Below the pieces are notes generated by a model. The model worked only from the letters and a program-made list of their open reading frames with translations, searched no databases and was not told where the DNA came from. From NCBI GenBank assembly GCA_021372695.1, contig JAJFTY010000082.1:1-43578 (forward strand): a stretch of 43,578 nt of DNA, read 5' to 3'. The stretch is from Deltaproteobacteria bacterium (lineage in GTDB: Bacteria > Desulfobacterota > Syntrophia > Syntrophales > UBA5619). The position numbers and the translations under genes were made by a program. This document shows, piece by piece, positions 1 through 7,698 of this stretch; position 1 is the first letter of the stretch, and each line of letters begins with the position of its first letter.

Positions 1-279
1 CATCCCCATGTGGTGGTAGGGATGGGAACCGTACCAGATCGGCTCGGCCACGGTGCAGCCCATCTTCATGGCGACCTGCTCGGCGACGCGTGACACGAGG
101 AACGTGTCCTCGCCCAGCGGCTGGGCCGCGCCATGGCACTCCGTGCTGCCCACCGGGATGATGATCAGGTCGTTCTTCTTGAGTCGCGCGTTGACCTGGG
201 TCATGTTCATGGTCTGCAGGTACACCTGGTCGGCGCTTTCCATGTGACCTCCACCGGGCGGAATCTTCCAATTGCCCAT
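1..279 (-). CDS. Creatininase-family amidohydrolase, N-terminal part
   Basis: The gene runs off the left edge, so only the first 93 codons are visible. It starts at an ATG at 279 behind a strong GGAGGAG ribosome site at about 284-290. The translation begins MGNWKIPPGG and contains PVGSTECHGAAQPLGEDT, which matches the metal-binding N-terminal signature of the creatininase family (usual form GSxEqHGxHLPLgTD). The His of ECHG and the Asp of GEDT are expected metal ligands. A second piece, WYGSHPYHHMGM, matches the substrate-pocket segment. Members hydrolyse cyclic or linear amides, and some act on inositol-derived ketones. The substrate cannot be told from this fragment. The family call is firm and the reaction is open. 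Confidence 0.8.
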   Translation of the reverse strand, partial: MGNWKIPPGGGHMESADQVYLQTMNMTQVNARLKKNDLIIIPVGSTECHGAAQPLGEDTFLVSRVAEQVAMKMGCTVAEPIWYGSHPYHHMGM

Positions 280-614
280 TTTTGCTCCTCCTTTCACTTT
301 TGTTCGGGATCAGAACGCCTTCTTAGTCCTTAATTCTTCTTGTGATGCTCCCTCGCGCTCGCGGATCTTCAACGAGTGAGTTCCCTTCTCTTTTGTTTCA
401 TACAATGGAAATGAGTTCTACGGTGTATAGCTACCGAACTCCGGACCGCTTGTCAAGGGAAATATGTAATTACTTTTGCCGACCGATCTTATTCAATTCC
501 GTGATCTGTTCAGCTTTTTCAGATGAATTCCCGCGATATATTCGGGGGTAAAAAGGAAGGATTTCCGGAACGAACGGTTTCCCGGCCGATCTGCGCGACC
601 GATCCGGTGGAGAA
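280..614. other. Intergenic region with a candidate promoter
   Basis: These 335 bases lie between the 5' end of the creatininase gene and the 3' end of the small exported protein, both on the minus strand. The stretch is AT-richer than its flanks. I see no open frame with coding character. The only recognisable site is a minus-strand promoter-like pair at 428-456. The DNA nearest 615 shows no clear terminator hairpin. Confidence 0.5.
428..456 (-). promoter_or_regulatory. Candidate sigma-70 promoter for the creatininase gene
   Basis: On the minus strand a perfect TTGACA (456-451) is followed after 17 bases by TAGCTA (433-428), then TACACC. The -35 match is complete and the -10 match is weak. 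It would start transcription about 140 bases upstream of the ATG at 279. This is a visual match only. Confidence 0.35.
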
Positions 615-974
615 TCAGCGGACGGAGAGTTCCGAATCGAGATAGAGGAGGCCCCGGGCGGTGTAGAAGAGCAGCTCATGGGCAATGATCTGACGCTTCT
701 TTTCCGGTGATTCCCTCATCACCGGAACGATTTCGACCGCGGATACCGCCAGCCATTCGCCGTCCATCTTGATGCGCACAACGGCACCCTGCTCATTGCG
801 TTCGTAGGGAATGGTGTACGAGGAGAGAACCTGGGAGACAAAGTCGTTTCTCAAGCTGATGATATGCGCGGCCCTCTCGTTCAGGGCGCGGATCTTACCG
901 TATTCCTGAGCATGAGCCGCAGGCAGGGACAGGAAAACCCAGATCAGGGCAATCGAAAAAGGATATGCTTTCAT
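615..974 (-). CDS. Small exported protein of unknown function
   Basis: This 119-residue protein starts at the ATG at 974, which sits behind GGAGG at about 980-984. An in-frame ATG eight codons upstream (998) has no comparable site. Residues 1-22 or so form a classic Sec signal (MKAYPF, then a hydrophobic run ending in AHAQ), so it is probably periplasmic. The mature part has about 97 residues, is charged, has no Cys, and looks mostly helical with a short beta section (VVRIKMDGEWLAVSAVEIVP). I do not recognise a family. It stands alone, oriented away from the alcohol dehydrogenase gene. Confidence 0.65.
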   Translation of the reverse strand: MKAYPFSIALIWVFLSLPAAHAQEYGKIRALNERAAHIISLRNDFVSQVLSSYTIPYERNEQGAVVRIKMDGEWLAVSAVEIVPVMRESPEKKRQIIAHELLFYTARGLLYLDSELSVR

Positions 975-1157
975 CGTATCCTCCGTGGGGGTCTTCATAG
1001 ATCGAATTCAGGGGAAAAGGCAAGCAAAATGGCATTGGGCTCCTGCCCGGACCGGTCCATTCTTTCCGGTTGAAAAAGGCTTCTCTCCGGGCCATACTGC
1101 CTTGCCATCCGGAACCGTCCGGATCATCCTCAGCAGATGTGACATCCAGGAGGTCCC

Positions 1158-2192
1158 ATGAAAGCCATGGTTCTCAACGCCGTCACCGATTTTGTCACAA
1201 ATCCTTCGCCGCTCGCTTGGACGACGCTCCCCGAACCCGTTCCCGGGGAGGATGAAGTCCTGATCCGCGTGGCCGTCTGCGGCGTCTGCCACACGGAGTT
1301 GGACGAAATCGAGGGGAGGACTCCGCCGCCGTCCTTTCCCGTGATCCCGGGGCATCAGGTCGTCGGGCGCATCGCCGCCCTGGGACCGAATGTGGAAGGC
1401 TTCCGTCCGGGCGAGCGCGTCGGCATCGGCTGGATCCTCCGGGCCTGCGGGGTTTGCCCGGCCTGCCGCTCCGGCAACGAAAACCTCTGTCCGCAGTTCC
1501 GCGCCACCGGCCGGGACGCAAACGGCGGATATGCGGAGTTCATGGCTGCCCCTTCGGCCTTCGTCCATCGGCTCCCTGAAGCGTTCACGGATGCCGAGGC
1601 GGCGCCACTCCTCTGCGCGGGCGCGATCGGCTACCGTTCGCTTCGCCTCACCGAACTCTCCGACGGTCAGAATCTTGGCCTCACCGGGTTTGGCGCCTCG
1701 GCCCACCTGGTCCTCAAGTCGGTCCGCCATCTCTTCCCCCGCGCCCGGACGTACGTCTTTGCCAGAAGCGAGCGCGAGCGCGCCTTCGCCCGGGAGCTCG
1801 GCGCCGCCTGGGCCGGGGCAACCGAAGAGGCGCCACCGGAAAAGCTCCACGCGGTCATCGACACGACACCGGCATGGAAGCCCGTCGTCGAGGCCCTGAA
1901 GCACCTCTGTCCCGGAGGCAGGCTGGTGATCAACGCTATCCGGAAGGAGGATCGGGACAAGGATGTTCTTCTCGGCCTGGACTATCCGGCGCAGCTCTGG
2001 CTGGAGAAGGAGATCAAGAGCGTGGCGAATGTCACACGACGGGACATCTCGGAATTCCTCGCACTCGCCGCCGACATCCCCCTGCGGCCCGCCGTGGAGG
2101 AGTTCCCCCTCGCCGAGGCGAACCGCGCCCTCGCCGAATTGAAGGCGGGAAGGATACGCGGCGCCAAGGTCCTGCGGATCGCGCCGCAATAA
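1158..2192 (+). CDS. Zinc-dependent alcohol dehydrogenase (MDR family)
   Basis: This 344-residue protein belongs to the medium-chain dehydrogenase/reductase superfamily, which interconverts alcohols and aldehydes with NAD(P). The catalytic zinc site is visible as CGVCHTE (Cys44) and GHQVVG (His66, with Gln in place of the usual Glu67). The structural zinc site is Cys97, Cys100, Cys103 and Cys111 in CGVCPACRSGNENLC. The nucleotide-binding half follows from about residue 165, with GLTGFGASAHLVLKSVRHL where a GxGxxG loop is expected. The start is the ATG at 1158 behind AGGAGG. It resembles the group often called AdhA or zinc-binding alcohol dehydrogenase family. Substrate and cofactor preference cannot be read. 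No partner gene is close enough to indicate an operon. Confidence 0.88.
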   Translation: MKAMVLNAVTDFVTNPSPLAWTTLPEPVPGEDEVLIRVAVCGVCHTELDEIEGRTPPPSFPVIPGHQVVGRIAALGPNVEGFRPGERVGIGWILRACGVCPACRSGNENLCPQFRATGRDANGGYAEFMAAPSAFVHRLPEAFTDAEAAPLLCAGAIGYRSLRLTELSDGQNLGLTGFGASAHLVLKSVRHLFPRARTYVFARSERERAFARELGAAWAGATEEAPPEKLHAVIDTTPAWKPVVEALKHLCPGGRLVINAIRKEDRDKDVLLGLDYPAQLWLEKEIKSVANVTRRDISEFLALAADIPLRPAVEEFPLAEANRALAELKAGRIRGAKVLRIAPQ

Positions 2193-2388
2193 TTGCTTTC
2201 CAATTCCGGTCATCCATGGTATGCCCCGGGCCGTTTTTTTTGAAGAGACGGCTTCGAAACGATATGAGACCTCTGAAAATCGCGATCCCCCGGCGCACCG
2301 CATGTCCTGCAACCGACCCATATGAAGTCCCGCACCTGCGGGCGACCTTCCCGCCGGTGGAGGTTCCTGCTCGCCGGGAACGCACGCC

Positions 2389-3243
2389 ATGAAGAAGAGC
2401 CTGCTCGAACTGCACATCTCCGTGATCATCATGAGCGCGACATCGCTCTTCGCCAAACTGATCACCCTCTCCCCGACGGACATCACCGCTTTTCGCTGCT
2501 TGGTCGCCTCGATAACGCTTCTCCTGTTCGCCCGTTTGACCGGGACCGGCCTGGCCATTCTGCGGCGGGCCGATCTGGGACTGCTCCTCCTGCTCGGCCT
2601 TTTCATGGCCCTCCATTGGGTCACCTTTTTTGCGGCGGTCCAGATGTCCGGTGTCGGCATCGCACTGATCGCCGTGTACACCTTTCCGATCATGACCGTC
2701 CTGATGGAGCCTTTCTTTTTCCCGGAGCGGATCGACGGCCGTGATCTGGCGGTCGCGATGATCGTCCTGGCCGGAATCTATCTGGCCGTGCCCGGCGGAT
2801 TTCAGGGAGGGCAGGTCGCCCTGGGCGCGGCCTTCGGCATCGTCTCGGCCCTCCTTCTGACCCTCCGGAACATCCTCTACCGCAAATATCTGCGCGGCTA
2901 CCCCTCCAGCGCGATGATGTTCTACCAGATCGCAGCCGCCGCCGCGATCCTGCTTCCCTTCGTCACCCGGGACCTCGACCTCGTGGCGGAAAACCGCTGG
3001 CTCTACCTCATCCTCCTCGGAGTGGTCTTCACCTCGATCGCCCACACCCTCTTCGTCGGCAGCCTCCGCACGATCAAGGCCTCCACGGCCGGCTTGATCG
3101 CCTCGCTGGAACCGATCTACGGCATGGGGTTCGCCGCCGCGGTCCTCGCGGAGATCCCGGCCATGATGACCATTGCCGGAGGAATCATCGTTGTCGGGGC
3201 ATCGGTCTACACCTCGATCCGGACCGGCAGGGTGGAAAAATAG
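2389..3243 (+). CDS. DMT-superfamily transporter (EamA)
   Basis: This 284-residue integral membrane protein has about ten hydrophobic helices arranged as two EamA repeats, the layout of drug/metabolite transporters that usually export amino acids or other small metabolites. Typical segments are AFRCLVASITLLLFARLTG in the first repeat and STAGLIASLEPIYGMGFAA in the second, the latter being the conserved Leu-Glu-Pro region of EamA domains. The start is ATG 2389. Upstream there is only a weak GGGAA, so expression may be low or the start may differ slightly. It lies 196 bases after the alcohol dehydrogenase and could be read with it. The substrate is unknown. Confidence 0.85.
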   Translation: MKKSLLELHISVIIMSATSLFAKLITLSPTDITAFRCLVASITLLLFARLTGTGLAILRRADLGLLLLLGLFMALHWVTFFAAVQMSGVGIALIAVYTFPIMTVLMEPFFFPERIDGRDLAVAMIVLAGIYLAVPGGFQGGQVALGAAFGIVSALLLTLRNILYRKYLRGYPSSAMMFYQIAAAAAILLPFVTRDLDLVAENRWLYLILLGVVFTSIAHTLFVGSLRTIKASTAGLIASLEPIYGMGFAAAVLAEIPAMMTIAGGIIVVGASVYTSIRTGRVEK

Positions 3244-3336
3244 ATTGACTCGCCGCCCCGCTTTCCGCTATGCGGGCCGACAGACCTGCACAACGGATCT
3301 CAATGACGAATATACCGATATGAATAGGAGGTTCCC

Positions 3337-3633
3337 ATGATCAAGCATGTGGTTTTAGCCAAATTCAAACCGGGAGTGAGCGGAGAAGAGATCGCCGAAC
3401 TCCGGAAGAGGCTCGCCGCCCTGCCGGCGATCATTCCGGAGATCAAGGGTTATGATTTCGGACAGGACATCCGTCCGGAAAAGACCCTCGACTTCGCGCT
3501 GGTGTCGACCTTCGCAGATATGGCGGCGGTGAAACGCTACCTGGTGCAGCCCGACCATGCCGCCGCAGGCAAGTATATCCGCAGCCTCTGCGAGAGCCTT
3601 CAGATCATCGATTTTGAGTACTCGCCGCGCTGA
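3337..3633 (+). CDS. Dabb (stress-responsive A/B barrel) domain protein
   Basis: This 98-residue cytoplasmic protein is nearly all one Dabb domain, a dimeric ferredoxin-like alpha/beta barrel. It opens with the hallmark MIKHVVLAKFKPG and continues to LVSTFADMAAVKRYLVQPDHAAA, where the HP..H-type segment of the family is expected. It closes with a last strand, QIIDFEYS. Family members are often fused to or adjacent to enzymes and are induced by stress, but the biochemical role is mostly unknown. The start is the ATG at 3337 with a strong AGGAGG about six bases before it. It is convergent with selD, and I see no strong hairpin in the 69 bases between them. Confidence 0.85.
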   Translation: MIKHVVLAKFKPGVSGEEIAELRKRLAALPAIIPEIKGYDFGQDIRPEKTLDFALVSTFADMAAVKRYLVQPDHAAAGKYIRSLCESLQIIDFEYSPR

Positions 3634-3702
3634 CCCGGCCTCACGGGGAGCGTCCGGGACACTAAACCCCTTTTCTCCGCAGCCGCATGGAGCCCGGGTC
3701 GG

Positions 3703-4755
3703 CTACAAAAGGCGTACTTTCCCCTTGGGCGCGGCCGTCACCTCGCCGACGATCGCCGCCTGGGAGATCCCTGCCCCATGCATGCGGTCAAGCAGGTCCG
3801 CCGCGGCCGCTTCCGGCAGGGCGATGAGGAGCCCCCCGGCTGTCTGAGGGTCGAAGAGGATGTCCACGAGCCATTCGGGGCAATCCGGGCCGATCTCGAC
3901 CTGCTTCTCACGGAATTTCCGGTTCCGGATGAGGCCGCCGGGAACGATCCCCTCCTCGACCAGAGGACGGAGCCCCGGGAAGCACGGCACCTCCGCCGCA
4001 CGAATCTGCAAGCCGGTTTCACTCCCCTCGATCATCTCCAGGGCATGGCCCAGAAAACCGAACCCGGTCACGTCCGTGCACGCGTGAATGTCGGACCGCT
4101 CCGCCATCAATTCCGCCGCCCGGCGGTTGAGCGTCGTCATGCAGGCCACGGACCGGGCCGCCAGTGCCGGATCCGCCACACCGCCCTTCACGGCGGTGCT
4201 GACGATGCCGGTACCGAGGGGCTTCGTCAGAATCAGCCGGTCCCCGGGCAGCGCCCCGCGGTTCAGGAGAACCTTGCCGGGATGGATAACCCCGGTCACG
4301 GAAAGGCCATATTTCGGCTCATCGTCCTCGACGCTGTGGCCGCCAATCAAGAGGACGCCTGCCTCCCGCATCTGGTCGAGGCCGCCGCGCAGGATGTCGC
4401 GGAGGATGCCGACGTCCAGCTTCTTGATCGGGAAACAGACGATGTTCATCGCCGTGAGCGGCCGGCCGCCCATCGCGTAGACGTCGCCGAGCGCGTTCGT
4501 CACGGCGATCCGGCCGAAGTCATAGGGGTCATCCACGATCGGGGTGAAGAAATCGACGGTCTGGATGATCGCCAGGTCGTCGCGAAGACGGTAAACCCCG
4601 GCGTCTTCCGCATGCTCCATGCCGACGATCAAATTCGGATCGGTGATGAGCGGCAGATCCTTCAGCGCTTCCCGCAGGTCCCCCGGACCTATTTTGCAGG
4701 CTCAGCCGGCTCCGTGGGCCGTTTCGGTCAGGCGTACTTTCGCCTCTTCCTTCAC
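3703..4755 (-). CDS. selD: Selenophosphate synthase, selenocysteine-containing
   Basis: SelD makes selenophosphate from selenide and ATP, the selenium donor for Sec-tRNA and other selenium products. The full frame runs from a GTG at 4755 (AAGGAG seven bases upstream) through an in-frame TGA at 4702-4704 to a stop at 3703, giving 350 residues, the usual length. Around the TGA the translation is LTETAHGAGUACKIGPGDL. This lines up with the E. coli active site HGAGCGCKISP, so Sec18 replaces catalytic Cys17, and Lys21 matches the essential Lys. Downstream are the AIRS-type ATP-binding motifs TVDFFTPIVDDPYDFG, NALGDVYAMGG and IGGHSVEDDEPKYGLSVTG. A caller that treats TGA as stop would start at about 4632 and lose the catalytic residues. 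Sec or Cys at this position is well known in the family. Confidence 0.95.
4676..4690 (-). promoter_or_regulatory. Putative bacterial SECIS stem-loop in selD
   Basis: Beginning 12 bases after the TGA on the mRNA is the perfect inverted repeat AGGTCC-GGG-GGACCT. A hairpin within about 16-37 bases of the UGA is what SelB recognises in bacteria. The position fits. The three-base loop is small and lacks an obvious loop GU, so the real fold may be wider. This is inference from position and symmetry. Confidence 0.5.
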
Positions 4756-4787
4756 GATCGATCTCCTTCACTTTTCTTCAACGGGCC

Positions 4788-4804
4788 CCCGAGCCTACCT
4801 CGGG
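4788..4804 (-). other. Short hairpin in the selD leader
   Basis: CCCGAG-GTAGG-CTCGGG on the minus strand forms a 6-bp stem with a 5-base loop, about 33 bases upstream of the selD GTG. No T-run follows, so it is not a standard terminator. It could affect mRNA stability or translation, or be incidental in GC-rich DNA. Confidence 0.35.
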
Positions 4805-4928
4805 CGGCAAGTCATTCGCACCCACTCGGCGTGGAATCTACCAGATCGCGGTCCAGATTACGAGCAGATAAAAGAACTGCCGCCGAGGCTTCTATCGAGC
4901 CTCTTTTGACCGGGAGCGCAACCCGAAA

Positions 4929-5015
4929 GCCCCGCCTTGTAGGCGAGGTTAAGGGGCGCAATGTAAGATAGGCAGCCTCCTTGCCGGGAAGCCCCGTCCC
5001 GTGGGCGGGGGCTTC
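4929..5015. repeat. Pair of GC-rich palindromes, possible IS200/IS605-derived remnant
   Basis: Two related hairpins lie in the gap between selD and the histidine kinase. The first is 4929-4957, GCCCC-GCCT-TGT-AGGC with a closing GGGGC. The second is 4988-5015, GAAGCCCC-GTCCCGTGGGC-GGGGCTTC, which overlaps the kinase stop codon. A TTGAC precedes the first at about 4906-4910. Paired subterminal hairpins next to a TTGAC-like site recall the ends of IS200/IS605 elements and their palindrome-associated derivatives, but no transposase is present. Neither hairpin has a T-run on the minus strand, so plain termination of the kinase transcript is not well supported. Confidence 0.35.
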
Positions 5016-7440
5016 ACTTTTCGCCGTTCCCCCCCAGTGCCTCCCGGACCTTGGCCGCCAGCTCCTTGATGGAGAACGGCTTCTGGATGAAGGAGGCCCC
5101 CTCATCCAGGACCCCGCGGTGGGCGATGGCGTCGGCCGTATAACCCGACATGAAGAGCCGCCTCAGGTTCGGATGGAGCGAGAGCATTTTCTTCGCCAGA
5201 TTCCGGCCGTCCATCTCCGGCATCACCACATCGGTCAGGAGCAGATGGATCTCACCGGCATGCTCTCCGGCCAGACGGAGCGCCTCGCCCGGCGTGCCGG
5301 CGGTCAGCACGCGGTATCCCTGAGCCTCGAGCACGGATTTGCTCAACTCCAGCAGGGCCGGCTCGTCATCGACCACCAGTACCGTCTCATGACGCGGTGT
5401 CGCCTGTTCCGCCGCCTCCAGCCTGACCTGTTCGCTCTGGCCGATGTGCCGGGGCAGATAGATTCTGAAGGTCGTGCCCCGCTCCGGTTTGCTCTCCACG
5501 TCGACGAAACCATTGTTCTGCTTGACGATGCCGTACACTGTGGCCAGGCCCAGGCCCGTCCCTTTGCCCACTTCCTTGGTCGTGAAAAAGGGCTCGAAGA
5601 GCTTGCCGAGCGTCTCCGCGTCCATGCCGCAGCCGTCGTCACCGACGGCAAGCATGACGTACTCGCCGGGGACCATGCCATCATGGTCGATGCAATAGGT
5701 CTCGTCCAAACGGACATTTTTCGTTTCGATGGCAATCCTACCCGCCCCGCCGATCGCGTCGCGGGCGTTCACGCTCAGGTTGGCCAGAATCTGGTCGATC
5801 TGCGACGGGTCGATCCTGACCGGCCACAGTGCCTCCCCCGGGAGCCAGGCCAACTCGATCTCCTCGCCGATCAGCCGCTTCAGCATCTTGAGCATCCCCG
5901 CTACGACTTCATTCAGGTCCAGAAGCCGGGGGGAGACCATCTGCTTGCGGGCAAAGGCCAGAAGCTGACGCGTGAGTTCGGCGGAGCGCTCGGCGGCTTT
6001 CCGGATCTCCAGCAGGTTGGACACCAGCGGCTGGCCTTTTTCGGCCTTGCCGATGGCCATCTCCGCATGGCCGAGGATCACCCCCAGCATATTGTTGAAA
6101 TCATGCGCCACGCCGCCCGCCAACCGGCCGATCGACTCCATCTTCTGGGCCTGGATGAATTGCCCCTGCAATTTTGCCCTCTCTGCCTCCGCCTGCCTGC
6201 GGTCGGTGATGTCGCGGGCAAAGGTCAACGCGGCATTCTGATCGTTGTACACGATCGGGACCGCATGGGCCTCCACCGGAACGGACGATCCGTCCAGACG
6301 AAGGTAGACCTGCTCGACAATCGGCAATGTCCTTCGCTTCTCATAGAGGTCGTGAAGGCGCCCCGCGATCATTTCGTGGTAGTCCGGGGAATAGCGATCC
6401 ATGATGCGGGCCCCGATCAGTTGATCGGCACATTCGGCCCCGAAGAGGTTTACGGCCGCGGGATTCAGGTAGACGAATCTGGCATCGGCATGCACATAGA
6501 TCGCATCGGGCGCATTTTCGATCAAGAGGCGGAATTTTTCCTCGCTCTTCCGCAACTCTTCTTCGGCCTGCTTGCGTCTGGTGATATCGATGATGAATCC
6601 CCGCAAGCCAACCGTTCGGCCGTCCTTAATGATGGCCACTGAGTGGATCTCAGCCGGGAAAGTGCTCCCGTCCTTCCTCAGCATCGTGTATTCGTTTGTA
6701 TCCCCATATTCCCGGCTCAGATGCCTCTGTGCGTTCTCCAGCGCACGGCCTCGGTCGTGGAGCGCCACCGTTTCCAGGAAATCAAAACCGCAGGAAAAGT
6801 CCTCGGGAGCGTACTGGAAGCAATCGAAGGCGTTCTTATTCACAAAAGTCAGGGTACCCTGGATGTCTGTTTCGAAAATGGTTTCCGGCAAAAGTTCAGC
6901 CAGCTCCCGGAAGCGCTCCTCGCTCAGCCGCAGCGCCGCCTCCGACCATTTGCGCGCCTCCATCTCCGCTTCGAGTTCCGCCGTCCTGATCCGGACCCTC
7001 TCCTCGAGGGTTCGGTGGGCTTCGCGGAGTTCGGCTTCGGCCCGATTCCGGCCCCCGCGTTCCTCTGCCTCGGCAAGAGCTCTCTGGACGGCAGGCACCA
7101 GCCGCTGCCGCAGGCGATCCTTCATGACGTAATCCTTCGCCCCCCGGGTAAGGATTTCGATGGCCCGGTCCTCCCCGATGGCGCCGGTGACCAGGATGAA
7201 CGGTGCGTCGGGTCGCTGTCTTTTGGCCTCGTCAAGGGCCAGGACCCCGTTGTATCGGGGGATGTCGTAATCGGAAATGATCAGATCCGGGGAGAATTCC
7301 TTCAGCTCGCGAACGAAATCTTCCTCGGCCGCCACCACTTTCGCTGCGAAGGTCAAGCCTGCCTCCTGAAGCTCGAATCGAGCCAGTTCGGCATCGGCCG
7401 GATTGTCTTCCAGAATGAGGATGCGAAGGGGTTGATCCAT
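5014..7440 (-). CDS. Hybrid sensor histidine kinase with two receiver domains and two PAS domains
   Basis: This 808-residue cytoplasmic protein starts at ATG 7440 behind AGGAG. In order it has an N-terminal receiver (1-125, ILILEDNP, likely phospho-acceptor Asp57 in SDYDIP), a coiled-coil linker rich in Glu and Arg, PAS 1 (about 190-310, SEERFRELAELLPETIFETD) with its PAC tail, and PAS 2 (about 320-435, SEEKFRLLIENAPDAIYVHA). The HisKA domain follows, with the H-box GGVAHDFNNMLGVILGHAEM, then the ATPase domain with NARDAI, DDGCGMD and GKGTGLGLATVYGIV, and finally a C-terminal receiver (VLVVDDEP, LLTDVVMPEMDG, FIQKPFS). There are no membrane segments, so it senses an internal signal or receives phosphate at its N-terminal receiver. 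No separate response regulator or DNA-binding partner lies nearby, so it looks orphan. It is divergent from thrC. Confidence 0.93.
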   Translation of the reverse strand: MDQPLRILILEDNPADAELARFELQEAGLTFAAKVVAAEEDFVRELKEFSPDLIISDYDIPRYNGVLALDEAKRQRPDAPFILVTGAIGEDRAIEILTRGAKDYVMKDRLRQRLVPAVQRALAEAEERGGRNRAEAELREAHRTLEERVRIRTAELEAEMEARKWSEAALRLSEERFRELAELLPETIFETDIQGTLTFVNKNAFDCFQYAPEDFSCGFDFLETVALHDRGRALENAQRHLSREYGDTNEYTMLRKDGSTFPAEIHSVAIIKDGRTVGLRGFIIDITRRKQAEEELRKSEEKFRLLIENAPDAIYVHADARFVYLNPAAVNLFGAECADQLIGARIMDRYSPDYHEMIAGRLHDLYEKRRTLPIVEQVYLRLDGSSVPVEAHAVPIVYNDQNAALTFARDITDRRQAEAERAKLQGQFIQAQKMESIGRLAGGVAHDFNNMLGVILGHAEMAIGKAEKGQPLVSNLLEIRKAAERSAELTRQLLAFARKQMVSPRLLDLNEVVAGMLKMLKRLIGEEIELAWLPGEALWPVRIDPSQIDQILANLSVNARDAIGGAGRIAIETKNVRLDETYCIDHDGMVPGEYVMLAVGDDGCGMDAETLGKLFEPFFTTKEVGKGTGLGLATVYGIVKQNNGFVDVESKPERGTTFRIYLPRHIGQSEQVRLEAAEQATPRHETVLVVDDEPALLELSKSVLEAQGYRVLTAGTPGEALRLAGEHAGEIHLLLTDVVMPEMDGRNLAKKMLSLHPNLRRLFMSGYTADAIAHRGVLDEGASFIQKPFSIKELAAKVREALGGNGEK

Positions 7441-7698
7441 GGCGTTCTCCTGCCCAGAGAAATAAAAATGCGTGACGCATCGAATACTTGCATATTTGAA
7501 ACCAAAGGTCAAGAGAGGAGTGCCGAAGGCATTCCCGCATCCATCGGGCTCCCGCAGCGGTCCGGATGAAACCCGTCCCCGAGTCCAAACCGGACCGTCG
7601 ATTTCGAGCGTGCGGTCAAGAGACCTTTTGCGAAACCCTGTGGAATATGTTATGGACGGCTCGTTTGCGATGGTTCATCTTGGATTGAGGTTGCCGAT

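Noticed and set aside
1008..2693. 561-codon minus-strand frame covering the alcohol dehydrogenase
   Set aside because: It overlaps a gene with intact zinc motifs and has no recognisable protein character.
4756..5013. Possible tRNA-Sec (selC) next to selD
   Set aside because: The hairpins there do not give an acceptor stem, a TCA anticodon loop and a GGTTCRA arm in the right order.
4981..6642. 553-codon frame antisense to the histidine kinase
   Set aside because: Composition (Leu/Arg/Gln/His-rich) is typical of antisense frames in GC-rich genes, and it starts inside the palindromic element.
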